From the NCBI GenBank assembly GCA_032622095.1, contig CP136066.1, forward strand, positions 91,719,319 through 91,783,318: a stretch of DNA of 64,000 bases, in the 5' to 3' direction. Position 1 is the stretch's first letter. Each line of letters begins with the position of its first letter. Below are positions 1-13,600 of this stretch, piece by piece. The position numbers and the translations under genes are program-made. The notes beneath the pieces were generated by a model, which worked only from the letters and a program-made list of their open reading frames with translations, was not told the origin of the DNA and did not search any database. The stretch comes from Siphonodentalium dalli. Lineage: Eukaryota; Mollusca; Scaphopoda; Gadilida; Siphonodentaliidae.

Positions 1-242
1 TATGTCATGAGCTCATGACGTTGTATTCAAAATAGTAGGGTGGGCGGAATTCTACCTCCTAAAATGGTGGACTCTGAGGGTGGAAGCGTTACGTCGTGGA
101 GTTGCACGGAATAGTGAGTGGAGCGTCTCAGCTAGGTACGGGACTAGTATGAATCCCGGTAAGAGCGGATCTGTTATCCACGCAAAGGGAAGATTTAAAA
201 TCTGATTTGTATATCTGGGCATGTCTGCTGAAAATATTCATT

Positions 243-1042
243 TGTTTTGACCCTTTCTTTACTAAATGGATCAGTTATAAAAGTATGCACTGGAATGGTC
301 TGTCATTTATTTTGTGAACAGGGTTCGCACTGCCAATTGCCAAATTTGCCAATGGCAAAAATAGTTCACATTTGGCAAACAATATTTTCATTTGGCAAAA
401 GTTTTGGCAAGTCACTTTTTAATTCCTCAAAAATGTTGAAAAATATTGGTCAATCAATACCATTCATTTCCGGAAACTCTTACAATATAATTATATTAGT
501 GGTGTTTTATAAGGTCTATGAAAAGTTAACACCTTTATTAAGATGTAGTTAATCTGATAGCATTAGTATTGATGGGTGAGGGATTACCCGTATTTAGTGT
601 GGTGGTGGTGTTTACATAGCTAATCTTCTTGGAATGTGTCCTTCTGATGAAGCAACCCTTCTACAATTTAATTGTTTGGTGCTTGGTTTATTGTTGTATG
701 ATAAACCACAAAATAAGATTCTTTGTTCCGGAAAATTATAATATTAGGGATAGCATTTGGCAAATTCTAAAAAAAATTGGCAAAAAATATTTTCATTTGG
801 CAAAGGTAAATTTTGGTCCAGCGCGGACTCTGTTTGTGAAGCGTTCACGTAATAACAGCCGACGACAGACAGGTGAAAAGCTAATACAAGTGCAGAATGA
901 TTCATATTCTTTGGTGGGAAATGTTCAGATAATAAGTTCAACAAACAGTCAGTTCAACAAACTACTGTTTATTGAACTTGTTATCTGAACATTTCCTAAG
1001 GGAACTACTTGACAGTGAGTATTAAGCATAGAAAAGGGTTAA
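243..1042. mobile_element. Family G TTAA element, split by a hAT-like insert
   Basis: The family shows TATAAAAGTATACATTGGAA near one end, an inner stem (AATGTTCAGATAATAAGTTC and its inverse) and an AAAGGGTTAA end. In this copy the halves lie at 243-318 and 833-1042. Confidence 0.72.
319..832. mobile_element. hAT-like non-autonomous element with TSD TTTGTGAA
   Basis: The ends CAGGGTTCGCACTG and CAGCGCGGACTCTG are imperfect inverted repeats. They are flanked by an exact 8-bp duplication, TTTGTGAA, at 311-318 and 833-840. The motif TTTGGCAAA recurs near both ends. No transposase frame is present. It sits inside a family G element whose two halves resume on either side. Confidence 0.87.
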
Positions 1043-1253
1043 ACTATCCATTCTTGTGATGATATCTCTGCACAATCGTTGATGATGTCAATGTGCTCGA
1101 TTCAGATTGTTGATGTTCACCTTTTGGCAGCGGTGCTAGTAATAAATAAATGGAATCCACTAGTTTGAAGATTTTCCATTGTTTACGGAGGATTTAGTTT
1201 TGGGGAAACTTTGCATGGTTGTCATTGTTGAACTGAGCAATCTCCGTGCCACA

Positions 1254-1518
1254 TTAACCCTTCCATGACTGGAGCTTCCTCAAATTTTGCGAAAATCCTG
1301 TGCCAATGCATTCTCTTATATATATCTCCCATAGGGAGCCTCGCATATATAAGAGAATACATGATTACATTGGTCTAACAATATTTGCCTTGACCTTGTA
1401 AGCCAGTGATTCTCTTATATATGTAAGCCTCCCTATGTGAGACTTTCATATATAAGAGAATGCACTGGCACAGGATTGTTAATGCTGCATCAGCACAGCT
1501 CCCATCACGAAGGGATAA
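1254..1518. mobile_element. Family A TTAA element (double hairpin), copy 1
   Basis: The family runs TTAACCCTTCCATGACTGG at one end to GTCATGAAAGGGTTAA-type sequence at the other. Between them are two imperfect palindromes of about 55 bp; each begins CATTCTCTTATATATGCGAG and ends with its reverse complement, and they are separated by about 35 bp (ACAAGGTCAAGGTAAATATT). TTAA flanks and CCCTT ends suit piggyBac-like or Kolobok-like non-autonomous elements. This copy has a worn right end (AGGGATAA). Confidence 0.8.
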
Positions 1519-1540
1519 TGAAAACTGTTTTGTTTTACAG

Positions 1541-1604
1541 ACAGAGACGGGAATGGGCAGATGACTCCCTCAGTGATTGCCTCGCTGTTCTCAATGCTTA
1601 CAGG
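1541..1604 (+). CDS. TDRD9: TDRD9 exon 1 of window (HA2 region)
   Basis: The acceptor is tgttttacag and the donor is AGG|GTATGT. The first base completes a split Arg codon begun in an upstream exon outside the window. The peptide includes SDCLAVLNAYR, a typical DEAH-helicase HA2 ratchet-type helix. The acceptor lies only 23 bases after a family A element. Confidence 0.85.
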
Positions 1605-4600
1605 GTATGTGACATAAGTCATTGTTTTCCGAAGTGTATACAGTAATGCCCTAAATAATCAACTCCTTAACCACAGCAGAATTATGGGTAATTTTTCAGG
1701 ATTTAGTCGGAAATATGGCTTGTTGCCATTCATCAGAAAGCTCTCAGTCTTTCCGATGAATGGTGACAAGCCATATTTCCGACTAAATAATTATGATGTG
1801 GTTAAGGAGTCGATTATTTAGGGCATTATTGTATTTACATCCACTTTGTTTTCTATAGTATCTTGCCATTGGTTTTCATAAAGCTTATACATTTGTTTAA
1901 ATAGGATTATTACATTAGGGTGCATATTAAAAGCACAGATGGCCTTCTCAGTGGGTATTGCTGTTAAAATAAACACATCCATTAACGCTGTCCTAAACAG
2001 AAAGATTATTAAAATATAGACAGACTTGGTTCTTATACCAATCATAAATATCATGTAAATGGAATGTTATTGTCAAGTACGTACACTGTTTTATGTAATT
2101 AAAAGCCAAATTCTGTTACAGTATAGTACGTAAAGAGTATGAGACCCCACTAAATGAATTTTGGTTTAAGAAAGCCACCAAGTTGTTTACAACATACCGA
2201 TATATCGCTTATCGCTCAATCTTTACGAGCTGTATATAAACAAACGCTCGGCTCCCACAAAGTGTGTTTTGTGGTTAATATCGCTTCCATACTATCATTA
2301 TGCGCTTCGAGCTACACCAGGGATGAGGCGCTATACAAATACTATATATTATTATTATTCTATACATTTATTACATTCCTGAGGAAATGTTCATAATTTT
2401 GTAACTAATTTCTAAATTATAACCTATAACGAAGGCCATTTGTGCCTTTAACAACATTGCCACCTTATATGCTGTGTGAAAAACGAAGGTAGCATCATTA
2501 TGTAGGAAGTGGATTAGTGACAGGAGCTGCACTGGTGCAGCATTGAAGATCCTGTGCCAGAGCATTCTCTTATATATGCGAGCCTCCCATAGGGAGCCTC
2601 GCATATATAAGAGAATGCACTGGCTTACATAGTCAAGGTAACTATTGTTAGGCCAATGTATTCTCTTATATATATGTGAGGCTCCCTATGGGCAACTCGG
2701 ATATATAAGAGAATGCATTGGCACAGGGTTTTAAACAAATTTCAGGAATCTCCAATCATGGAAAGGTTTAAAACTAAAGGTTATTTATGTGATCAAAATC
2801 TATATTCAATAAAAGAACATAATTTTGAATCATGTTCCGAACTCGGTCAGTGAGTAGAACTAATCATGTCTACAAAAACTGCATTTATATTCTAACATGT
2901 GCACTTGTTTACAGAAATATGAGATAATCCTGTATAGGTTCTAAATTCTAATAACCTGGGGATTATTCCAATTTCACATGGGAAAAATATGTCGATCGAT
3001 TAACCCAATTACCAAACATCAACAAAATCATAAAGTGAAACCTGCTTAGCCAATCGGGAGGTGCACAGTTGAACTGTGATCTAGTTCGCTTATTGACCTG
3101 TCACCGGATGTGACTTGCATGGTGTATTCACTTCCGTAAACATGCCGGCTGTTTATTTATATTTGTGCAATATGCTATATTGTTTGTTCTGGACACTGTT
3201 AGTTGACACACATGAACCTTTAACTATATTTTAATTGATCGTCTTGACATGAAGAGGGAATCACGTAACATTTTGAGTATTTGGAATATCTGTTAATTGT
3301 TGAGAATTGTAGATGGGCCCAGTTCAACTCTAGAGGAACATTACTGACTGGTGGAGTCATTGTTTAACTAAGGCACAGGTCATGTTGAGTGGAGATAATT
3401 TGTTATGGCAACATGTGACTATAAAGTTCCAATTATTTAACAATATTTCCTATTCAAAATTCATTTTCAGGTTAATATTTTTAGTCAAGTTTAAAAAAAA
3501 AAAAAAAACTCGAATTATGATATGACGAGGGATGGTTTCTGGGCCGGTATTTGGGCAGCCCTAACTTTTAGTGATGGATTTTGATAATTTTTGTTTTGTG
3601 AGTTTATTTCAAAGTGCAACAGTGCACACAGAAAATCTGGCCTGCCTCAACTTTCTTATCAAAGTTATGGCTATTGGTCTATATTTGGTATACCAACACT
3701 TTTGAATTGCTTGCCATAGACTTTCATGTGTTCTATGACTGATCAAGAAAGGGTTAAAACTATGAATAAACTCTTTCCAGCACACTAAATGAGGGTGCTC
3801 AGAATCAATGACTGACTGCAATTTTGCTAAATTAGGTCTCTACTTATTAAGAACATAGCACACAACGTGACAGTTTACCTCCATACTCAGAAAGGACGTA
3901 TTGCTGCGAAGAAGTTGATATTCTCAATCACGCCTGGAGAAAATGTCCAATCGTTTTTTTCCCTTTATTCCCATTAAATCTGAGAGGACATAAATTATAA
4001 GCACATAACATTACTAAAAACAGGTGACCATTAGTGACATATACGATCATAATGTTTAGGACCCATATATTAACCCTTCCATGACTGGAGCTTCCTGAAA
4101 TTTTATGAAAACCCTGTGCCAATGCATTTTCTTATATATGCGAGTCTGCCATAGGGAGCCTCGCATATATAAGAGAATGCTTTGGCTTAACAATATTTAC
4201 CTTGACCTTGTAAACCATTCTCTTATATATTGGAGGCTCCCTATGGGAGACTCATATATAAGAGAATGCACTGGCACATGATCTTTAATGCTGCACCAGC
4301 GCAGCTCCCGTCAAGAAAGGGTTAATATTTATTAAATATATGTATCCTGAAAGGACAGCCATTTGAATCTAGTTGTGAAAAATCTAATTTAAAATATTTG
4401 GTCACTTGTTACAGGTATGGAAACAAAAGTCAGATACTGGTGCATTCCGTCGCTCTGGGCGACATGAGCAAGATTGGTGCATGAAATTCTTTCTACAGAA
4501 ACGAAGACTGCATGATGTAAGTAAATTTACCAAGTATAGGCCAAAAAAAATAAAATATTATTTGAGTATCATGATTGTTTAATACACAACACTATTAAAA

Positions 4601-7600
4601 CATATCATGAAAAAAGGAAATGTGACCACCTAGAGTAGCATCGATCTCCGCATAACTAAAGTTGTTTCGCGTATTTCTAACACAGGAGGCTTGAGATATA
4701 CTGTATTGTTGATCAACTCCAAACAATATTTTTATGAAAATTAGATCCAAAATATATTGGAAAATAAGTAATATTCCCGTGTTATTTCAAAATGCAGCAT
4801 ATGTTCAGAAATGGATAAAATACGGAACAAACATGTGCTCATGTATTTATTTATACAATCCAACAATAGCTTGGGATATTGGTTGGGATTATGCTGTTTT
4901 TAGACCGAGTCCTGCCCCGTTGCTCTTCTATGATGGACGTTCATTCAAAAGACATGCTACATGTAAATGTGGAGCTCAGGCATTCACATAAACCCCTGAA
5001 TGTGATTGATCACATGACATGTCCGCGATTAATCGTTCTTCAAAATGTCATCATCTACCATGATAGAAAAGGGTATATTGATGATACAATCGTTTAACCC
5101 TTTCAGTGCCAAGTCCGATTTTTGTATCAACCCATATTTCCTTGATCATTTTACAAATTTATTGATTATAATAATGTGATACATTGATGGAAAGAGCTCT
5201 AAGAGCTAATTCCATCAATGTATCACATTATTATAATCAATAAATTTGAAAAATGATCAAGGTAATATGGGTTGATACAAAAATCAGACTTGGCACTGAA
5301 AGGGTTAATGTATTGTTTACATCCATTTTCTGATAGCTCGACAAATCAAAATTCTCTGGAAAACTAGGCTTTGTTTAGTTTGCATAAAAAAAAAATTCAA
5401 AGACTAGTACAAATAGCTTTTTGTGCATAAAACAGATAAAACTAAGATTGGATATATTATCTGTCTATAAAGCAGTATAAAGGCATAATAGAGTGGTTAA
5501 TTTCTGATGCAGCGGAGCAGAGTTTGCATGAGGGTGCTAACAAGATAGAGTTATCCCTCTTGTTATGCTCCAAACATTTTCACAAGATTTCTGTTATAAA
5601 ATTTGCCCCTTTTACTGTCCCGGGATATGAGAAAAATTCTAAATAAAATTGATATTAATTGATAGAAGTTTTTCCAAGAAGGAATAGGAAGGGATACACT
5701 ATCTTTGAACATTGATCTGAATGGGAGCAAGCACAGTGGGCTAGCATCACCAAATTCACCCTCTGGGAACCTCATTCTGCTTAGGCCTCAACTGCTATGG
5801 GAGACCTAGGATCAGATTTAATTTCCCCAGTTGAAGTTGGTAATGTTCACCCATTACTCACCTCGATTATACATTTTATCTTCTGCAAATTAGGGGATAT
5901 AGAAACTTCCCATATGGGAAAAAGTAACCAAAACAATGTAAATTTGAGAATATAGATACTTCCCAGAAGATGAGGCCTAAGCAGAATGAGGTACCCAGAG
6001 TGTGAATTTGGTGATGCGAGCCCACTGTGCAGGATAGCATGCTTCACTAAAGTCACCCTCTTGGGACCTCATTCTGCAAATGACAGACAAACTATCTGCA
6101 GACTTGAATTGGAGAACATTATGGAATTTATGAGTCAAACAGTAAACAGTGCTTTTATTGTAGTTTTAAGCTTATGTTACATGAAATTCATGGATTTTAC
6201 AGGTACATCAACTTCATGGTGAGTTGAGCAGAAGATTGGAATCATTTAACATTCAGATTCCATACAAGAAACCAAAATTTAAACAAGACGTCTCAGATCC
6301 CAAGGAGAAACTCCTTCTGAAAGTAAGTCAAATCGAGGTCATCGATCTACCTTACTCTAAGTAATCAACTTCTTAACCACAGCAGAATTATGGTTAAATT
6401 TTCAGGATTTAGTCGGAAATATGGCTCCGATGAATGGCAACAAGCCATATTTCCGACTAAATCCTGAAAAGTTAGCCATAATTCTGCTGTGGTTAAGAAG
6501 TCGATTACTTAGAGCATTACTGTATGCCCATTTCTATACTGAATGAATTATCTCGCTCAGTTATACAAGTATACATTGGAATGATCTCTTATTCATCTTG
6601 AGTGGTTTTCAGGAAAAATAAGCAGATAACATAATACAAGTACAGATGTTGTCCTATTCATTGGAGGGAATTGTTCAGATAATAAGTTCAACAAATGGTT
6701 ATTTGTTGATCTTATTATTTGCACTTTCTAAGGGGAGTTAATGAGTATTTAGTATAGAAAGGCTTGAAATTCCCCCACAAATATTTTTTTCATCTGTCGC
6801 ATATATAGGGGTTGAATGATTCATATTTGTTGATATCAAATTGAGGTGATAATACTTCTAAAAAAAATTATTTGGGTCTTCTCAGGTGCAAGGAAATTGG
6901 GAAGTTGATATTAAATGTAAAAATTTGCCTATGACAGCCCGAACCATGGTCATATCCTTTGTCCCATAGACCCTACATTTGAACCCTTGCGGAAACCCTG
7001 ATCAAAGTCAAATATTGGTGCCAGAATCCAATTGAATTGTGTCTCTTGACTATAAATGATTAGCTCAGAATCCAGACAATAATTCAAGGAAAAGAAACCC
7101 TATCTTATATATTTTTCTTGACTACAGATTGTTCTGTGTGGAGCTTTCTACCCAAACTACTTCCAACGAACGGAGATCGATGAGGAAATGTCATGCAGAG
7201 CACTGAGTGGGGAGAATCCACTAACAACAGTCATTGTAAGTCTTACTGATAACTTCAGACTTATTCTCCACCTCCATTGCACTTGCCACTGCATCACCAT
7301 AGTGTTCTAATGCCGTATGGCTGGAAATTGGTATCCAATGTCCCCAATTCAGGCCCATAAATGAGCACCAAGAAAATTGAAGTGATGTCACAGTGTTGTA
7401 TCTCCTCTGCCATCCAATTAACTGACCCATTTAATACCATGTGATCACCAGACCTGTTACTTGTCACGGATTCGCGTGAGACGTCCGCTTTCAGCAAGCA
7501 TCTCACCGTGTCACGTGGACACCTCCTAATCTCACGGTTTGAAACAATCTTCTCAAACAAAAAAATAATTAAAAGTTACTTTCGTTTTCGTTGTACTATA

Positions 7601-10600
7601 ACGCGGTAAGCGAGAATATGCGAGACTACCCGGGTGCAATTGTTTAGCATCCGGTGCAGACACTGCTGTTACGCAATAATAACGCGATAGTTTGGAGTAG
7701 CTGCCAATGTGCCGCGGGTAATTAGTCTGGCAATAAATGGTTTGTCACCCACATGTTTTAACAAACAAAGGATGAAGGAGATGAGCAACCTCACGTTATA
7801 TAACTAATATTAACTATGCCAGATTGTTTTCATATTGGATTGCAAACAAGCTTTATGCATGACCCCTATATATGGTCATTTATATATGTCTCAGTAAATT
7901 GGCGACCATACATTATATTTTTGAAATGTCTGATTCTGTGGAAAGACCGACAAAACGCCGACGATACGATTCAAAGTTTAAGGACTCATTGTCTCTTGAA
8001 ATGGTATGATAAAATTCAAAGAAACATACATTCTAGATTTTAAACTTTACAATTCCGTTCCTGAATTGTACTTTTTAACATGACAGTTGAAATCTTGTGA
8101 GATGTAAATGAAACCGAAAGTAGTTTACGGTTGTTGATACATCGTGGCCTGCAATATGTTTTCTCTATAAATGAGACAATAAAATGTATAATTGCACAGT
8201 AACTGTTTTCCTGAAGAATACTTTGTTAATTTGTTATCAAACTTGCATGTTTCTGTGTGATAGATAATAAGATATTTTTTTTGTTTAATTATTTTTACTT
8301 TATTGAAATTTAAAAAATGCATAAGGAATCCAATTATTTAAAATCTCCCGGACCGTGACCCCAATCTCACGGAAAATCGTGACCAATCTCCCGGAAAATA
8401 TTTTTTGAGGGTAACAGGTCTGGTGATCACATGAATGTGAGTTCTAAAATTGTTTTATCTTGAAACTTCATTGATAGGCAATGGTGGCCATAATTGATGT
8501 GAGAGGACCAGTAAAGTGTGTAACTGAAAATTATACTTGTTCTCTTCTAGATATGTGACTGAAATTTTCCAAAATTTATTATAGCACTGAGCGAAAAAAA
8601 AAAAAAATTGGTTCAGAAAATGTATCTCCAAACACATTTTGCCTTTTTCTAGGCAAATACAGTAATGCTCTAAATAATCAACTCCTTAACCACAGAAGAA
8701 TTATGGGTAACTTTTCAGGATTTAGTCGGAAATATGGCTTCTGAAAAGTTACCAATAATTCTGCTGTGGTTAAGGAGTCGATTATTTAGAGCATTACGGT
8801 AGTTAGTATACGCTACTCTTGAATCCCAGAAAGATTTGTAATTTTAAAATATCTCTTCCAGGCTCTGAAAAGTTACGGAAAAAGGCACCTTTTTGTGCCA
8901 CACATTGAAAAGTTTTAGAACCCCCTTCTACTGCTGCCGGTCTGGAAAAGTCATGAAATCACAAAATTATCCTTGAGTTACCTTGAGGTTGAAGCATCTG
9001 CATTTATTCATATTCAATAATCACAGTCGCAAAAAATGAGGCGAAATAAGGTTTGTCTTTTTTGACTGCCAACAATAAAAATATATTTACCGAATATGTT
9101 CCTTGTGAGCACTAAAGTGATTTATAGAGCTGAAACGGATAGATGGATAACCGGTTAGCATCTGGTTAGCGACGTAACCGGTTAGAAAAAAATGAACCGG
9201 ACGTAACTGCATCCAGTTGTCAGTTGAATGTGAAAGTGAATAATCCTCAAAATATTAGGTTAAATGATGCAAAACTAATACTAAATCCTGTGTCACCGAT
9301 AGTAGAGTGCAATGCAAGCATTAATTGGTACACGCGGTAGTATCAGATACTTAGTAGCAATTCTCGAACTGTCTGGAAGTGTCGGCGACCTTCAATCAAT
9401 TCCGACCCTTTGAGGTTTTCTCTGATCTTCCGACAAAAGCATGTGTGCAGTCACTGTGTATCAAGTCTGAATGCACACAAGGAAGTGACAACGTAACAGT
9501 GGCGTTGTGTGGCAATGCGTGCTTTCGTAACTTAATAGTTAATACTGCACGAAGCAACATGGATTCAAATTGGAATCACACCATGACCTACTAAAACTGT
9601 TTTACAGTGGGGTTTATAAAAACTATGTAAGTTTACAAAGTTTGAAAATTGAGATCAGCTGCAAAATGTCTTCACTCTTCCCGTTCTTCCTCCCTGTTGT
9701 GATCTAATATGATCAATTCAACTGAGTGACCAAACAGACATCTTAGTTGAAACAACCTTTTTAACTTCTTCAATTATTGTCCATTTTATCAAGGAAATTG
9801 ATGCTCCATGCTACTCTGTAACTGGTTGTGCCTGTGGGACTAATTAACACTCAATTTGGCAGTAATTGCTATATGTTAAGTGATTGCATACTAAAACCGA
9901 AACCGAAACGTAAATTCTATAACCTCCAAACACTAGTGTCCCCGATCATGATACCGACGAATAGGACTGCGAGTCTGTGACCTAATTGACCTTCCTTTTT
10001 GTTCTATAGTTATTACTTTCTTGTCTTTATATATAATTCATCATTACCAATGATGATAATGATATCTTACAGATCTTTAATATATAGTTTTGTTACTCGT
10101 TTTACCAATACCCATACTATTGTTACTCATTTTACAAATGCCCAAACATATGCTGATCACGGCAAATAAGCGATCCCCCCTGCCATTCACAAATTTCACT
10201 TGCTCATTCCCATCACGAGAGCCAGCAAAAGAACAGTGAATGCGTGTTTTTGAATAGCGTTAAACGCCGTGAATAAGGTCTTTATTTCAGCTACTATTTC
10301 TCACCTAGGTTTGTCCCTGGAGCATGGCATAATTTTGACATAATTGGTGTGAGAGAAGTCCGCTAGAAATTAGCGGTTAACCGGTTAAAATCCGGCTAAC
10401 CCCAATGGTTAACCGGTTAGAAGAATGGGTCAACCGTTTCAGCTCTAGTGATTTATGAACACTGTTTTATATTTAGATGAAGGGGATTCCAGCCAATGAA
10501 GGTGTTCTGTACCACGAAGATATCCAGAGGATGTTTACCGGACCAGCTTTTACTGGTCTTCTGCCTGACATTACATATGAAGAGACAAAGTAAGTTTCAC

Positions 10601-13600
10601 CACTATCCATTCAGGAGTTATCTTAGGTAGCACGAAGGGCCGATTATCAGCCCCTGTCCCAATGCACCTCATTCCCCATTTTAGCCTTAAATTCCCAACC
10701 ATATTCTTCCAGATTTGTCATTAGCCTAATTAACTGGCGTAAGTTTGCCCACAAAATTCTTGAAAACAAAAATAAACACCCCATTATGCAAAGCAACAAC
10801 ACCACAAAATGCCACTACCTCGAAAATAGGCAAGATCAATCGAGAATAAAACAAAAGTCTCTCAAACTAATGGCCCAAGGTACAATTGTAATCTAGAGTT
10901 TTTATATGTAGGGGCATGGATAGAGCATAATCTAAATGAGTTTGGGTGTATATAACAAGTGATTTTTCCATGGACAAGCCTGCAAATAATGTGTCTGTCA
11001 TTTGGAGAATGAGGTCCCCAGAGGGTGAATTTAGCAACGCTATCCCGCACAGGGGGCTAGTATCACCAAATTCACCCTCTGGGAACCTCATTCTGCTTAG
11101 TCCTCAACTGCTAGTGGAGACCTAGGATCAGATTGAAGTTTACCAGTTGAATTTGGTTATGCTCACCCATTAGTCACCTCGATTATGAATTTTATCTTCT
11201 GCAAATTAGGGATATAGAAACATCCCAAAATGGAAAAAGTAACTCAAAACAATTTGAGACTATAGATACTTCCCTGAAGATGATGCATAAGCTGAATGAG
11301 GTGCCCAGAGGGTGAATTTGGTGATGCAAGCCTGCTGTGGGATAGCATAACTAAATTCACTACAAATGACAGACTCACTATTTGCAGGCTTGTCCATGGA
11401 AATATTCAGCTGTTCAGCAGTCTGAATGGACAGTTATAGTTCCATGTCTTGTACGGCTGATGAAATTAGAGTTTATATCGTAAGATACAATCAATTTGAG
11501 AAAATCACGATTCTATGAGAGATATCTAGTGAATAATATACAGTTGTCGCCCGTTGTCGAGGGAGACATTGAGATTTGTCACCCGCTCGAGAACAGAATG
11601 TCTCCCGATTCGCTCCGAGGGAGACATTCTGTTCTCGAGCGGGTGACAAATCCCGATGTCTCCCGAGAAGAAGGGCAACAACTGTTTTGTTATCCGATTA
11701 TACCACAGAAAATATCATTGCCATCCACTCGCACGATGTTGCACTGAGTCACGAGTGCTTTCTTTCCCGATTATGTATATTTTCAGTAACTACTTATCAT
11801 CCCATAGGATTTCTGTTCCATAAACGATAGTCAAGCCGTTAAGTGTTTGATAACCAGCGTTTATTTACGATCATTTTGGTGGTTAAATCATCAATATCGG
11901 TCCATGCAATGTAAACCAATAAGCCATATACATGTAGGTATGTTCTCGTCTTTTGCAATGTGGTATATTCAATGTCGTTGTGTACGCGCAATTTACTCTC
12001 GATGTTCATTTCATAACGGTCTTCCCCGAAAGCTGTTTTGCAATGTGGCATATTCAATGTCGTCGTGTATGCGCAATTTACTCTCGATGTTCATTTCATA
12101 ACGGTCTTCCCCGAAAGCTATTGGGAAGTTGTCAATTTCATTAATGTACATTCATATGTGTCAGTGCTCATGGCGATCCTCACATAAAATACTTCTATGA
12201 TCACATTGCAGACATCGCGGAGCGGTCTGATATCATGGATAAGCGTACAGTACCATTCATTCCCGACAAACGTATGCATTACGTTGTCTACCAGCAAACA
12301 TTTATAACCAACCTCAAGGGATCGATCCACTCTTTCAATCTTGCATCATAATGTCGACATGAACGAATTGAATCACCAAGATGTTTCGATGTAAAAAGTA
12401 AATAATAACGCTTGTTCGATAAAAGTTTCAACTTAAAAGTTCGAATATTAGTGTTCACTAAATATATGCAAATTAGCAAACACCACAACTGGTGTGTTTT
12501 GCGAATCCGTGGGGTATATAAGATCTATGATTTTTTAGTACGTCGTAGTGATGTGAAATAGATGAGTTACTGCAGTGTGTGTTTGGAGATATTCTTGCAA
12601 TATAACATCAGGCGGGCGACAAAACAATGTCTCCCGGGTCAGCGGGCGACAGTGTGATTTGTCGCCCGGCACGTGACAGGACATGGGCCAATCGGAAGTG
12701 TGGAAAATAGGGAGGAGGATAACAATAACAATTGTCACTCTGAGTGTTTTTGTTTGGACACTACATACATGTACTCATTCATGTTACCATTAACACGCCA
12801 TCTGATCACAATAATGTTCATCGTCGTTTTATCAACAACTATGTGTGTATATTGTTTCTATCTATTCACCATTGTATATCATGTTTTTTTGTCCCCCGAA
12901 AAATTTATTTTTGGGGGACTATAGAAACGGGCTCCATCCGTCCGTCCATTTGTCCATTCGTCGCGCCGTCTGTCTGTCCATCCGTCCGTCCGTTCGTCCG
13001 TCACACTTTTGAGTACCTTCATGGTGTAATCATCTCCTCCTACAGATTTCATCCCAGAGTTTTGAAACTTCAGAACATTGTTTCCCATATATTGAAGATG
13101 TGCAACATGTATATAGATGACGGAAAAAATATTTTTTGACAGAGTTATTAACCCTTTTCGATTTTTTTTAATTTCTTCAACAAAGCGGCATCGACTTGCC
13201 ACGTTTTCGTGGGACCCTGTGGTCAGCTGACCTTTTATTCATGTTTGATTCACTCCAATCACAACATCATTCCCCTGACTCACAAAAAAAAAAAATCTTT
13301 TAGCTCAATCTAATGCGGACATGAAAGAGACTTCAAAAAAGTTATAAACAGCTGAACAATTACAGAGTTTTGTGTCATGTGTCATTATGGCATAGGCCGA
13401 TTGTGCTTCCAGATAATAGGAAATCGGTCAGAAAGGACATCTTGTTATCAGCTTTCCGATGAATGGCAACAAGACATATTTCCGACTAAATCCTGAAAAG
13501 TTACCCATAATTCTGCTGTGGTTAAGGAGTTGATTACTTTGAGCATTACTGTACCTATCGATCCATATATTAGTGATGCCTTGCTGTTTGTTCTATTATA

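Noticed and set aside
1320-1460. Family A hairpins as microRNA precursors
   Set aside because: The stems are repeated in about 18 transposon copies with TTAA flanks, so they are element structure. Small-RNA output is possible but not shown by sequence.
12744-13139. Plus-strand frame of 131 codons with a Ser/Val/Pro-rich stretch
   Set aside because: The stretch is the translated GTCCGTCC simple repeat; no gene is supported.
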